A DNA stretch of 64,000 nt, taken from contig NZ_JRWK01000005.1 in NCBI RefSeq assembly GCF_001729965.1, positions 62,001 through 126,000 on the forward strand. Reading direction: 5' to 3'. The notes under the pieces were generated by a model. It was not told the DNA's origin. It made no database searches and saw only the letters and a list, made by a program, of their open reading frames with translations. Source of the stretch: Methanosphaera sp. WGK6. Its GTDB lineage: Archaea; Methanobacteriota; Methanobacteria; Methanobacteriales; Methanobacteriaceae. Shown piece after piece: positions 38,260 to 47,351 of this stretch; positions within the stretch are counted from its first letter, which is position 1; every line of letters begins with the position of its first letter. Both the position numbers and the translations under genes were made by a program.

Positions 38260-39579
38260 ATGAACATAACAATTATAGGAACAGGATACGTAGGACTAGT
38301 AACAGGAACATGTTTTTCGGAAATGGGAAATGAAGTATACTGTGTTGATGTTATAGAAGAAAAAATAGAATCACTCAAAAAGGGAATAGTACCTATATAT
38401 GAACCAGGTCTCAAAGATTTAATAGACACTAACTACAAAAAAGGAAATCTACACTTCACAACCCAATTAACAGAAGGACTGGAAAATTCAGAAATATGTT
38501 TTATTGCAGTTGGAACACCTATGGGAGAAGATGGTAGTGCAGATTTACAGTATGTTCAACAAGTAGCAAAAGAAATAGGACAAAACATGACACATGACAT
38601 GATAGTTGTGGATAAATCCACAGTACCTGTTGGAACAGCTGATGAAGTAAAACAAATAATCACAATAGAACTAGAAAAAAGAAATAAAAAATATAATGTA
38701 ACTGTTGTATCAAATCCAGAATTTTTAAAAGAAGGTAATGCAGTAAATGACTTCATGCACCCAGATAGAGTAGTAATTGGAACTGATAATAGTGATGCTG
38801 CAGAGTATATGAAAAACTTATATGAACCATTTACAAAAAATCATGAACGTATGATTCTAATGGATGTTCGAAGTGCTGAAATGACAAAATATGCTGCTAA
38901 TTCCATGTTAGCTAACAGAATTTCTTTCATGAATGAAATTGCTAATATTTGTGATAAGATTGGAGCAAATATTGACTATGTTAGAAAAGGAATTGGTAGT
39001 GATTCAAGAATTGGCCACAGTTTCCTATACCCCGGATGTGGATATGGTGGAAGTTGTTTCCCTAAGGATGTTACTGCTTTAATAAAAACTGCAACAGACA
39101 ATAATTATGAACCTAAATTACTAAAAAGTATTGAAGAAGTTAATAATTCACAAAAACAATATCTTGTTCATAAAATAAAAAATACATTTGGTGATGATTT
39201 ATCCGATTATACTTTTGCAGTATGGGGCCTTTCATTTAAACCAGAGACAGATGATATGCGTGAAGCTCCATCAATTATAATAATCAAGGAATTACTTGAA
39301 GCAGGTGCTACTATAAATGTATATGATCCACAATCAATAGATATTGCTAAAACATTTTATTTCAAAGACATGAATATTAATTATTATGAAGACAAATATT
39401 CAGTTCTAGAAAATGCTGATGCTATTGTTTTAATAACTGAATGGAAAGAATTTAGAAGTCCTGATTTTAATAAAATTAAATCTTATCTCAAAAATAATAT
39501 TATTTTTGATGGTAGAAATCAATATGAAAATAATTATATGAAAAAATTAGGATTTGAATATTATGCTGTGGGAAAATAA
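38260..39579 (+). CDS. ugd: UDP-glucose 6-dehydrogenase
   Basis: 439 residues. N-terminal Rossmann motif ITIIGTGYVGLVTG, substrate loop VGTPMGEDGSADL, catalytic cysteine in YPGCGYGGSCFPKDVTAL and the C-terminal UDP-binding segment FKPETDDMREAPS. It oxidises UDP-glucose to UDP-glucuronate with two NAD, supplying uronic acid for the neighbouring glycan cluster. A UDP-N-acetylsugar dehydrogenase is a less likely alternative. SD AGGAAAG precedes ATG 38260. It is the last gene of the cluster on this strand. Confidence 0.93.
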   Translation: MNITIIGTGYVGLVTGTCFSEMGNEVYCVDVIEEKIESLKKGIVPIYEPGLKDLIDTNYKKGNLHFTTQLTEGLENSEICFIAVGTPMGEDGSADLQYVQQVAKEIGQNMTHDMIVVDKSTVPVGTADEVKQIITIELEKRNKKYNVTVVSNPEFLKEGNAVNDFMHPDRVVIGTDNSDAAEYMKNLYEPFTKNHERMILMDVRSAEMTKYAANSMLANRISFMNEIANICDKIGANIDYVRKGIGSDSRIGHSFLYPGCGYGGSCFPKDVTALIKTATDNNYEPKLLKSIEEVNNSQKQYLVHKIKNTFGDDLSDYTFAVWGLSFKPETDDMREAPSIIIIKELLEAGATINVYDPQSIDIAKTFYFKDMNINYYEDKYSVLENADAIVLITEWKEFRSPDFNKIKSYLKNNIIFDGRNQYENNYMKKLGFEYYAVGK

Positions 39580-39617
39580 TTCCCTACAAAAAACATAACA
39601 TTCTTTCTTATTTTTAG

Positions 39618-40874
39618 TTAATATTCCTCAGATACATTTGCATATAAATGACGTATTATGTATGGAGTATTATTACCAGTATATAACACGTATTGTATAT
39701 CTTTTTGTCCAAGACCCATAGTCATATTAACTGGACGTGTTATTGATTCTCCATCATTTAATGAGAATGTTTCTTCAGATAATACATTATCTACTGAATC
39801 ATTATGTACTTCTACTTTTACTGTATAATTCATTGCTTTATGTTCATTATTTGTAACTGTGAATGTACTATTTACTACTTCACCATTTGTAAAATTACAA
39901 TATCCATTTTCATCAACAGTTTTATTAATACCCTCAATTACAAATGTTGTATTTCCTTGATCTACTGTTTGTGTTGTTGAATAAACCCCTGATCCTATTA
40001 CACATACAATCACTATACCTGTAATTAATATTAGTAATATATTTGTTTTTCTACTGCTGAATCTATCCCGAACATCTATTTTTCGTAGTCTATAGATGTA
40101 CCATGGTACTATTATAAATAATGTGAACAATACAACAACCATAGATACATGTCTCATATTAAGCATGTGATTAAGTTGTACATATATAAGTCCTATTAGT
40201 GATGTGATTATAAGACTAGTAAATACTGCAATACCTACTCTTTCATAGAATTCTATTTCATCCTTACGAGGAAGTACTATGTTTATCAGATAATATCCTG
40301 GAATAAATACAATAAATGGTACACATAAACCAAACCATAATGGAATTATACTAAATGGTGGTACTTCCATTCCAATTAATGAAGCAATACATAATACACA
40401 TATTGCAAATATTGTTCTTGGTATAGGTGTGTTTTTTTCTTCAGAACCTGAGTTATCTATATTATCTCTTTTAGAAATACCTTGTTTATCAGATGATTTT
40501 TGACTAATTTTATCAGAATTACCTATACGTCTTTTCCTAAGTATTGCAATTAACAGTAATATAAAACTAATTACAGATAGTGTTAAAACTATATTTCCCA
40601 CAGATACATCTAACATATTTAACATGACCACTGTACTTATTAATGAGAAAATAATACCAAATATTATTATCAATATAAATTTTCTAATTAATTTCTTAAA
40701 TGATAATCCTGGATAAATAATAGCAGTAGCTGCAATACCTACAATCATAAAGTCTATTGCAAATAATGCTATAATTATATATGCATCATTAACTAAATTA
40801 AATGCAACTATGACAAGAGATATCAATGTTAATATTAATAGAATAATCATATTTCTTGATGATTTATTAACCAT
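39618..40874 (-). CDS. DUF1616-like membrane protein
   Basis: 418 residues. Four N-terminal membrane helices, a charged loop, four more helices with LPRKDEIEFYERVGIAVFTS, then a secreted beta-rich C-terminal domain (about 290-418) ending near VLYTGNNTPYIIRHLYANVS. This is the plan of archaeal DUF1616 proteins, often found beside glycan genes; no activity is known. It converges on ugd across a 38-bp gap, without an obvious strong terminator. SD AGGGGGGAAA precedes ATG 40874. Confidence 0.75.
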   Translation of the reverse strand: MVNKSSRNMIILLILTLISLVIVAFNLVNDAYIIIALFAIDFMIVGIAATAIIYPGLSFKKLIRKFILIIIFGIIFSLISTVVMLNMLDVSVGNIVLTLSVISFILLLIAILRKRRIGNSDKISQKSSDKQGISKRDNIDNSGSEEKNTPIPRTIFAICVLCIASLIGMEVPPFSIIPLWFGLCVPFIVFIPGYYLINIVLPRKDEIEFYERVGIAVFTSLIITSLIGLIYVQLNHMLNMRHVSMVVVLFTLFIIVPWYIYRLRKIDVRDRFSSRKTNILLILITGIVIVCVIGSGVYSTTQTVDQGNTTFVIEGINKTVDENGYCNFTNGEVVNSTFTVTNNEHKAMNYTVKVEVHNDSVDNVLSEETFSLNDGESITRPVNMTMGLGQKDIQYVLYTGNNTPYIIRHLYANVSEEY

Positions 40875-41021
40875 AGGTTTCCCCCCTTCATTTCTCTTAA
40901 AAGAATTATATTATATAATATTTATTTAATTATTAATTCTTAAAGTTTATTATACATTTTTTATAAAAATAATACATAATAACAATTAATTAAAATAATA
41001 CTATGAGACCGTGATATTCTT

Positions 41022-41462
41022 ATGGAAGAAAAAAAAATAGTTTTACTATCAATACCAATAATAATCATATTATTAATAGTCGCCATATACAGTGCTATAC
41101 CTTACTTAACCAATGACACTAATACTGATGATGGTTTAATAGAATTAATAACGGACAATAACAATAATACAACAGAAAATATATCAACCGATATAGCTGA
41201 TTCCACCAGCAATCAAGATAATTCACAAAGCACATCATCACAACAATCAATTAGTACACAGTCAAGTACCTCTTCAAGTACATCATCAAGTAGTAGCCAA
41301 GGAACTTCAGGAAGAAATACTAGAAGTTCTGGAAGTAGTTCAAGTAGTTCAGGAAATTCTGGAAGCTCAGGAAGTAGTAGTTCTAGTTCTGGAAGTAGTT
41401 CTGATAGTAGTTCAAGCAGTTCAGATAATTCTCATACATATAACCCTGCTTATGTAGAATAA
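41022..41462 (+). CDS. Membrane-anchored Ser/Gly-rich low-complexity protein
   Basis: 146 residues: a signal anchor (about 4-25), a Thr/Asn/Asp linker, then about 80 residues almost entirely Ser with Gly and Thr (repeats of SSGSS/GSSSSS), ending HTYNPAYVE. Such tails are typical of extended, probably O-glycosylated surface stalks. The DNA of 41260-41430 is correspondingly repetitive and prone to length change. SD GTGATATT precedes ATG 41022. No known family; it is followed by truD but is unlikely to be related in function. Confidence 0.7.
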   Translation: MEEKKIVLLSIPIIIILLIVAIYSAIPYLTNDTNTDDGLIELITDNNNNTTENISTDIADSTSNQDNSQSTSSQQSISTQSSTSSSTSSSSSQGTSGRNTRSSGSSSSSSGNSGSSGSSSSSSGSSSDSSSSSSDNSHTYNPAYVE

Positions 41463-41530
41463 AACACGTCACCCCCTCTTTTTTTAAAGTAATTACACGA
41501 AATAGTTAAAATATAAGGATTAGATAAATC

Positions 41531-42781
41531 ATGTTAAATGCAGAAACATTCATAACAAATAATAAAGGAACTAATGGAACAATAAGAGAATTAAATGAAG
41601 ATTTCTATGTTGAAGAAGTTCCCCTAGCACTACCTACAGGAGAAGGACCAAACACTTGGATACAAATAGAAAAAAATGGTAGAACAACACTTGATGTTGT
41701 ACTAGACATGGCAAGAGCATTACATATTAGTCGTAAAAGAACAGGTTTTGCAGGAATGAAAGATAGATCTGCAATAACAAGACAATGGCTATGTATCAGC
41801 AATATAACACCAGAAGAATTACCTAACTTTGAAGAAGTACTTCATAATGTAAAAGTACTAGATATTAAACAAAACCAGAAAAAACTTCGTATGGGACAAT
41901 TAAAGGGAAATAAATTTAAAATAAATATAAAAAATACTGATGATCCCTGTGAAGATAAAAAAATAGCAGAAGAAGTTCTGGAATCACTAAAAATAACCGG
42001 AGTTCCCAACTATTATGGATATCAAAGATTTGGAGAAGTTCGTTCTACAACCCATCTTGTTGGTAAATGCTTAGTTGAAAGTGATATTAAAAAAGCAGTA
42101 GACACATATATTGGTAATCCTAATGAAAATGAACACAATCAGCCACATGAAGCAAGACAATTATATGATGAAGGTAAATTACAGGAATCATATAATCTTA
42201 TGCCAAAAAGTATGAGATATGAAAAATCCATGCTTAAAGAATTAATACATGCAAAGGAAAAACGAGGAGAAATTACTGAAAAAGATTACATCAAAGCTAT
42301 AGAATCACTACCTAAACCATTGAAAAGAATGTTTGTAAATGCATATGAATCATACTTATTTAATAAGATAATAAATGAACGTTCAAAAATAGGTATTAAC
42401 AAATATTATCCTGGAGATATAATTATTGACCAAGAAGAAAGATGGATTCATGAAATTGATGAAACTACTATTGAAGAGGATATAAATAATTTCACTGTGA
42501 ATCCTACAGCACCCCTTCTTGGATCTAAAGTTCCATTAGCAGAAGGTATTCAAGGAGAAATTGAAGAAAAAGTAATTAAGGAAGAAAATATTACAAAAAA
42601 ATCTTTTGAATGTCCAAAAACACCAAAACTTGGTAGCCATGGTGTACGTAGATCTATACGTTTTAAAATTGAAGATACCCATGTAGAGGAAATTAATAAT
42701 GGAATTAGAGTAGAATTCTTTATTCCACGAGGATGTTATGCTACAGCAGTTCTACGTGAAATTATAAAAAAGAATATCTAA
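41531..42781 (+). CDS. truD: tRNA pseudouridine synthase D
   Basis: 416 residues, the usual archaeal TruD length. It carries the catalytic aspartate in RTGFAGMKDRSAITRQ, the TruD segment VPNYYGYQRFGEVRSTTHLVG, and the insertion domain followed by the C-terminal motif FFIPRGCYATAVLREI. TruD makes pseudouridine at position 13 of tRNAs. An AAGGATT SD lies ahead of ATG 41531. It is convergent with copA across a 45-bp spacer. Confidence 0.95.
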   Translation: MLNAETFITNNKGTNGTIRELNEDFYVEEVPLALPTGEGPNTWIQIEKNGRTTLDVVLDMARALHISRKRTGFAGMKDRSAITRQWLCISNITPEELPNFEEVLHNVKVLDIKQNQKKLRMGQLKGNKFKINIKNTDDPCEDKKIAEEVLESLKITGVPNYYGYQRFGEVRSTTHLVGKCLVESDIKKAVDTYIGNPNENEHNQPHEARQLYDEGKLQESYNLMPKSMRYEKSMLKELIHAKEKRGEITEKDYIKAIESLPKPLKRMFVNAYESYLFNKIINERSKIGINKYYPGDIIIDQEERWIHEIDETTIEEDINNFTVNPTAPLLGSKVPLAEGIQGEIEEKVIKEENITKKSFECPKTPKLGSHGVRRSIRFKIEDTHVEEINNGIRVEFFIPRGCYATAVLREIIKKNI

Positions 42782-42811
42782 AAAAAACTATTTTTTAAAA
42801 AAAAGATAAAA

Positions 42812-42835
42812 GATGAATAAACTTTTTTATTCATC
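42812..42835 (-). terminator. Hairpin terminator at the end of copA
   Basis: A perfect 10-bp inverted repeat, GATGAATAAA and TTTATTCATC, with a 4-base loop spans the copA stop codon. On the minus strand it is followed by TTTTATCTTTTTTTT, as expected for termination of copA transcription. Confidence 0.65.
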
Positions 42836-45028
42836 TACAAATATTTCGGGCGTATATCTTCTAAGTAGTAAAGATAATGTAATTACTGTAACTGAACTTA
42901 ATGCCATTGCTAAAGCACTGAATTCTGGTCTGAAAAATATATTCCATGGAATTAGTACTCCTGCAGCTATTGGAATTAATACTATATTATATGCAAATGC
43001 CCAGAAGAGGTTAAGTCTTACTCTTGACATTGTTTTCTTACTTATTTGAATTCCAGCAACTGCATTTAATAAATCCCCATTAATTAAGATTATATCCCCT
43101 GATTCTATCGCAACATCAGTACCAGTACCTATCGCGATACCTACATCAGATTTTGTGAGTGATGGAGCATCATTAATTCCATCCCCAATAAATGCAACTA
43201 TTTCACCATCTGCTTGTAGTTTTTTAACATAGTCTAGTTTTCCTTGTGGTAAAACTTCTGAAACTACATCAGTTATTCCTACTTTTTCTGCAATCTTATT
43301 GGAACTATTTTTATTATCTCCACTAACCATTGTTGTTTTGATATTCATTTTATGTAATTCATCAATAGCCTTTACACTATTTTCTTTTATAATATCTTCA
43401 ACAGATATTATTCCTATTACTTCATTTGTATTAGCTAGAATAATACTTGTTTTCATATCTAGTTCTTCTTTTTCAAGATCATTTAGAATATTTTCAGGTA
43501 TGTTTATATTATTTTCTATCAATAATTTTTTATTACCAATGAAATAATATTCATCATTTATTTTACCTTTTACTCCTTTACCCGATATGTTTTCAAAATC
43601 TTCTACTGCATATAATTCAAATCCTGTTTTTTCTTCATTGTTAAATAATGCTGAAGATATTGGATGTTGTGAATATTGTTCTATTGATTGTGAAATTTTT
43701 AGTATTTCTTCATCACTTTTATCTGAATAATTTATAATATTTGATAATTCTGGATGACCTACTGTGATTGTTCCTGTTTTATCAAGTAATACATGTGTTA
43801 TTTTTTCAGATACTTCCAGTGTTTCACCATCTTTTATTAATATTCCATTTTTAGCTGCTAATCCTACACCTACTGTTAGTGCTGTAGGTATTGCAAGACC
43901 TAGTGCACATGGACATGCTACTACAACTATTGATATGAATATGCTTAAGCTGTATAAAAATGGACTTCCAAATACACCATACCATATGATAAATGTTATT
44001 ATTGCAATTATTAGAATTACTGGTATAAATAATGTTACTGCTTTATCTGCAAGTTTTTGTATAGGTGGACTTGAGTTTTGTGCATCTTGTACCATTGATA
44101 TAATTTGTGAAAGTACTGTTTTATCTCCTGTGTTTGTTACACGGATTTTAAAAGAACCATCTTTGTTTATGGATCCACCTATTACATTATCCCCTACTTC
44201 TTTTTGTACGGGTTTTGATTCCCCAGTTACTAGTGATTCATCAACATAGCTTGTACCTTCTATTATTTGACCATCAATTGGTATTTTTTCTCCAGGTTTT
44301 ACTATTACTATGTTTCCTTTTAGCACATTATTTATGTCAACTTTTTCTTGGAATATTTCTCCATCTTGATTCATTTTTTCAACAGTAGCTTCTGTTGCTT
44401 TTAAGTTTATTAAATTATTTATTGAATCTGATGTTTTGGATTTTGCTCTGTCTTCAAGGTATTTTCCTAGCATTAGGAAGGCACCTAACATGATACTTGT
44501 ATCATATAACATGAATTGTGATGAGCCTAGTAAGTTAAATGTACTTAGTAGACTAGCTACAAAGGAAACACTCATACCTAATGTGTACATGACATCCATG
44601 TTTAAGTTTTTATTTTTTAGAGCATTGAATCCAGAGTTAAATATTGGATATGCTACATATATAAATGGTATAATTGAAATTGCTAATGATATGTAGGATT
44701 TATTTTCGCCTAAACCGAAGTCACCAAACATTATAGCCATTAAAATTATTGAAAAAAAGAATCCAACAATAATTCTATATATTTTTTGTCTTTGATTTTT
44801 TGCTCGTTTTTCTTCAATTATATTATTATTAATAGAATTATTATCGTGAATACCCATGTAGTCGTATCCTATACTGTCAATTTTATCTCCTATATCTTCT
44901 ATTGTTATACTTTTTGGATTATATATTACATCAGCTGTTTCTGACACTAAATTAACATGTATAGAATAGACTCCAGGTGTTTTTGATACTGCTGAAGTTA
45001 CTGCTCGTGAACACATTACACAAGTCAT
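42827..45028 (-). CDS. copA: Copper-exporting P1B-type ATPase (main frame; likely reached by -1 frameshift)
   Basis: 733 codons from the first in-frame ATG. An HMA metal-binding domain (GGMTCVMCSRAV if read upstream), eight membrane helices with the CPC metal site VVACPCALGLAIPT, phosphorylation site LLDKTGTITVG, and the ATP-binding hinge IGDGINDAPSL. The chosen ATG cuts the conserved INVGG in front of MTCxxC and has no SD at proper distance. The preceding codons are open in the -1 frame back to an A9 run at 45046-45054 within the upstream HMA ORF. A -1 slip there gives an 814-residue pump with two HMA domains. Confidence 0.93.
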   Translation of the reverse strand: MTCVMCSRAVTSAVSKTPGVYSIHVNLVSETADVIYNPKSITIEDIGDKIDSIGYDYMGIHDNNSINNNIIEEKRAKNQRQKIYRIIVGFFFSIILMAIMFGDFGLGENKSYISLAISIIPFIYVAYPIFNSGFNALKNKNLNMDVMYTLGMSVSFVASLLSTFNLLGSSQFMLYDTSIMLGAFLMLGKYLEDRAKSKTSDSINNLINLKATEATVEKMNQDGEIFQEKVDINNVLKGNIVIVKPGEKIPIDGQIIEGTSYVDESLVTGESKPVQKEVGDNVIGGSINKDGSFKIRVTNTGDKTVLSQIISMVQDAQNSSPPIQKLADKAVTLFIPVILIIAIITFIIWYGVFGSPFLYSLSIFISIVVVACPCALGLAIPTALTVGVGLAAKNGILIKDGETLEVSEKITHVLLDKTGTITVGHPELSNIINYSDKSDEEILKISQSIEQYSQHPISSALFNNEEKTGFELYAVEDFENISGKGVKGKINDEYYFIGNKKLLIENNINIPENILNDLEKEELDMKTSIILANTNEVIGIISVEDIIKENSVKAIDELHKMNIKTTMVSGDNKNSSNKIAEKVGITDVVSEVLPQGKLDYVKKLQADGEIVAFIGDGINDAPSLTKSDVGIAIGTGTDVAIESGDIILINGDLLNAVAGIQISKKTMSRVRLNLFWAFAYNIVLIPIAAGVLIPWNIFFRPEFSALAMALSSVTVITLSLLLRRYTPEIFVDE

Positions 45029-45039
45029 TCCACCAACAT

Positions 45040-45270
45040 TTATGGTTTTTTTTTGATAGTTGCTGGAAATCCTATTGTATCTAATGCACTTAGTACTTCT
45101 TCAACATCGAATTGGTCATCATAAGTAACTGTTACTTCTTTGGAATCAAGATTGCAGTTTACATCAGTTATGTTTTCATTGTTTGTTAGTGTTTTTGTAA
45201 TTGTGTTTACACATGCATTACAGTGCATATCTTCAACTATGAATGTATCTTCTTTGCTCATTATTTTCAC
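45040..45270 (-). CDS. copZ: CopZ-like copper chaperone domain / first HMA domain of CopA
   Basis: 76 residues forming one HMA domain with the copper site VEDMHCNACVNTI and the fold end SALDTIGFPATIKKKP. It would bind Cu(I) and hand it to CopA. The stop TAA at 45040-45042 comes one codon after the A9 run, and the copA frame is -1 relative to it. It may be both a free chaperone (0 frame) and the N-terminal domain of the full pump (-1 frame), as reported for copA of Escherichia coli. An SD GAAGGAGTG lies ahead of ATG 45270. Confidence 0.82.
   Translation of the reverse strand: MKIMSKEDTFIVEDMHCNACVNTITKTLTNNENITDVNCNLDSKEVTVTYDDQFDVEEVLSALDTIGFPATIKKKP
45043..45054 (-). promoter_or_regulatory. 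Candidate -1 ribosomal frameshift site (A9) in copA
   Basis: On the minus strand the codons ATC-AAA-AAA-AAA-CCA-TAA end the chaperone ORF. A -1 slip on the A9 run gives ATC-AAA-AAA-AAA-ACC-ATA-AAT-GTT-GGT-GGA-ATG, which restores the HMA motif INVGGMTC. Homopolymeric A tracts are among the most slip-prone sequences known. A stimulatory structure was not evident to me. Confidence 0.55.
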
Positions 45271-45460
45271 TCCTTCTTATTTTATTTGTATTTTTATATT
45301 TGTTTTCAATAATATATTAATTTAGTCTTACCTAAATATAGTTTTTTATAAAAATCAAAACATCAATATATGTTAATATAATTATTGTTATATTTAAAGA
45401 TTAGGCTTAAAAAAAGTATTAATAAAAAATTAAAAAAATAAAAAAGATAGAAAAAGAAGA

Positions 45461-45865
45461 TTAGTTAATTGTTATTAAAGCTTCATCTGCATCTACAGTA
45501 ATATTATCATTATTATTTATTGTAGTAACTACATCACTATCGGGATTATCAACCATAGGTATTTTTGAAATTAAAGCACCAATTGCAATTATAGGTTCAG
45601 CATTTTGACAAATTATTGCTTTTGGAGCAGTATTATTTTTAGCCATTTGATAAATAACATATGAACCAACTGTAGAACCTTTACCAGAAGGTATTATTAA
45701 TATTTTATCAGTAATACACTGATTGTATAATTCATGTTTTTTATCTATAACAATTCCTGTTTTAGGATCTACTCCACCTAAAAAACTAATAGAATCTTTA
45801 GTTACAATAGCACTACCAGTAGTTTTTCCTTTTGATATTTTTCTACATTTAATATTTGTAGACAT
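45461..45865 (-). CDS. Phosphomevalonate dehydratase small subunit (aconitase X swivel, DUF126)
   Basis: 134 residues of the DUF126 family, the swivelling domain of aconitase X. It carries the conserved IPSGKGSTVGSYVIYQM with the catalytic serine and the N-terminal GKTTGSAIVTKDSISFLGGVD. In archaea the two-subunit enzyme dehydrates 5-phosphomevalonate to trans-anhydromevalonate phosphate in the modified mevalonate pathway for lipid precursors. The large subunit is not adjacent, so it must be elsewhere in the genome. It follows the repeat-rich coiled-coil gene in the opposite order, 25 bp apart on the same strand. Confidence 0.85.
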   Translation of the reverse strand: MSTNIKCRKISKGKTTGSAIVTKDSISFLGGVDPKTGIVIDKKHELYNQCITDKILIIPSGKGSTVGSYVIYQMAKNNTAPKAIICQNAEPIIAIGALISKIPMVDNPDSDVVTTINNNDNITVDADEALITIN

Positions 45866-45890
45866 ACAGTATGTTGCCTCCTCAATTATT

Positions 45891-47060
45891 TTATAATAAA
45901 CCTTCAGATCTTATTAAATCCATGAATGTTTTTACTTCACCATTTTCAGCTTTTTTGGAAGCTTTGGTTTCTTTTGGAGCTTCTTTTTTAGGTGCTTTTT
46001 TAGGAGCTTCAGAAATACTTTCTTCACTTGCAACATCAGAAGCAATTAAACCTTGTTCTCTGAGACTTTGAGTGAAGGATTTACCATCATTTGAAGCACT
46101 AGCTTTAACTGGTTCAGATTTAACTTCTTTTTTAGGAGCAGCTTTAGGTGTTTCTTTTGGAGTTTCAGAAACAGGTTCATCTTTAGCAACATCAGAAGCA
46201 ATTAAACCTTGTTCTCTGAGACTTTGAGTGAAGGATTTACCATCATTTGAAGCACTAACTTTAACCGGTTCAGATTTAACTTCTTTTTTAGGAGCAGCTT
46301 TAGGTGTTTCTTTTGGAGTTTCAGAAACAGGTTCATCTTTAGCAACATCGGAAGCAATTAAACCTTGTTCTCTGAGACTTTGAGTGAAAGATTTTCCATT
46401 GCTTGAAGGTTCAGCTTTTGTAGTTTTTTCTGCAGATTTTTTAATGTCTTCAACAACTTTTTCAACTTTTTTAGTTGCTTTTTCTGCTACATCTTTTACT
46501 TTTTCTCTTGTTTTTTCTGCTGCAACTTTTAGTTCTTCAGCCATTTTTTCTTTTTCGAGTTTGACTTTTTCTTCATCTTCTTTTGCTTTTTCTTCAGCAC
46601 GTTTAGCTTTTTCTGCTGCAAGTTTAGCTTCAGCTTTAGCTTTTTCTTCAGCTATTTTAGCTTCAGCTGCTGTTTTAGCTTCAGCTGCTTTTGCTTTTTC
46701 TTCAGCTATTTTAGCTTCTGCAGCTTCTTTAGCTTCTTTTGCTTTAGTTTCAGCTGCTGCTTTAGCTTCAGCTGCTTTTTGTCTTGCTTCCTCATTTTTT
46801 CTAATAATGATTTGTGACAATCCTGGTGCTACTCTTCTTTTAAGTTTAATTGAACTTTTTTGGATAAGATATGATGCTTTTGTTTGGTATTCTGTTTCTT
46901 CTTCAGTTACTTTTGTAACTACGATATCCTTATCTTGTGATTTTGGTTTTGCTTGTACATTATGTAAAACTTGAGCTGATCTTGGATTTTTTCCAGAAAT
47001 ATGGTGTGGTTTGTTTACTTCTGGAGTATTATCATTAAAATTTCCTTCTATATTACTCAT
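45891..47060 (-). CDS. Ala/Lys/Glu-rich coiled-coil protein with three 52-residue repeats carrying SFTQSLREQGLI
   Basis: 389 residues. N-terminal ~95 residues contain SYLIQKSSIKLKRRVAPGLSQ; about 100-210 is an A-E-A-K-A-rich helical rod. Then come three near-identical 52-residue repeats, each with GKSFTQSLREQGLIASDV and a Pro/Lys/Glu linker, and a degenerate fourth motif KTFMDLIRSEGLL at the C-terminus. No signal peptide or membrane helix is seen, so it is probably cytoplasmic. The repeated motif matches the N-terminus of the tail-anchored protein at 18641. Function unknown; it is suited to multivalent binding. It lies near Sec61-beta but with a ~290-bp gap. Confidence 0.78.
   Translation of the reverse strand: MSNIEGNFNDNTPEVNKPHHISGKNPRSAQVLHNVQAKPKSQDKDIVVTKVTEEETEYQTKASYLIQKSSIKLKRRVAPGLSQIIIRKNEEARQKAAEAKAAAETKAKEAKEAAEAKIAEEKAKAAEAKTAAEAKIAEEKAKAEAKLAAEKAKRAEEKAKEDEEKVKLEKEKMAEELKVAAEKTREKVKDVAEKATKKVEKVVEDIKKSAEKTTKAEPSSNGKSFTQSLREQGLIASDVAKDEPVSETPKETPKAAPKKEVKSEPVKVSASNDGKSFTQSLREQGLIASDVAKDEPVSETPKETPKAAPKKEVKSEPVKASASNDGKSFTQSLREQGLIASDVASEESISEAPKKAPKKEAPKETKASKKAENGEVKTFMDLIRSEGLL
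46041..46400 (-). repeat. 156-bp tandem repeats within the coiled-coil gene
   Basis: The unit containing AGCAATTAAACCTTGTTCTC begins at 46041, 46197 and 46353, a strict 156-bp (52-codon) period. Units one and two differ at only a few positions. The high DNA identity implies recent duplication or conversion, so copy number may vary between strains. Confidence 0.85.
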
Positions 47061-47351
47061 AATAATCCATTCCTTATTATTTTTTTTAGATTCCCATTAT
47101 CCCAAAAATAATTGATTTATCATATTTATTTTATAAAACATCCATAATTTTTTAAAAATAAATCAATTTTCAGTATATATTAATTATATATTATTTTGTT
47201 AGTAATTAATTTTATTATTCTCCCTGATAAAAATAAATTAGGCGAACTTATTAGTTCTTTAAATAATTATCATTATTAATAATTATATTTTTTATAGATA
47301 ATAAAGATTATTCAAGAAAAGTAAGAATAGTTGAAAAAAAGAAATAGGTTG

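Noticed and set aside
41260-41430. Ser-rich repeats as a non-coding minisatellite
   Set aside because: The repeats keep one open frame from a good SD and signal anchor, so a low-complexity protein is more likely.
46384-46974. 196-codon plus-strand ORF rich in Ser, Ala and Phe
   Set aside because: It is the antisense shadow of the Ala/Lys/Glu-rich coiled coil at 45891-47060; it has no SD and its composition is explained by the other strand.
47225-47260. Possible small structured RNA (locally less A/T-rich segment upstream of Sec61-beta end region)
   Set aside because: I could not form a convincing stem or find C/D or H/ACA boxes; the signal is only base composition.
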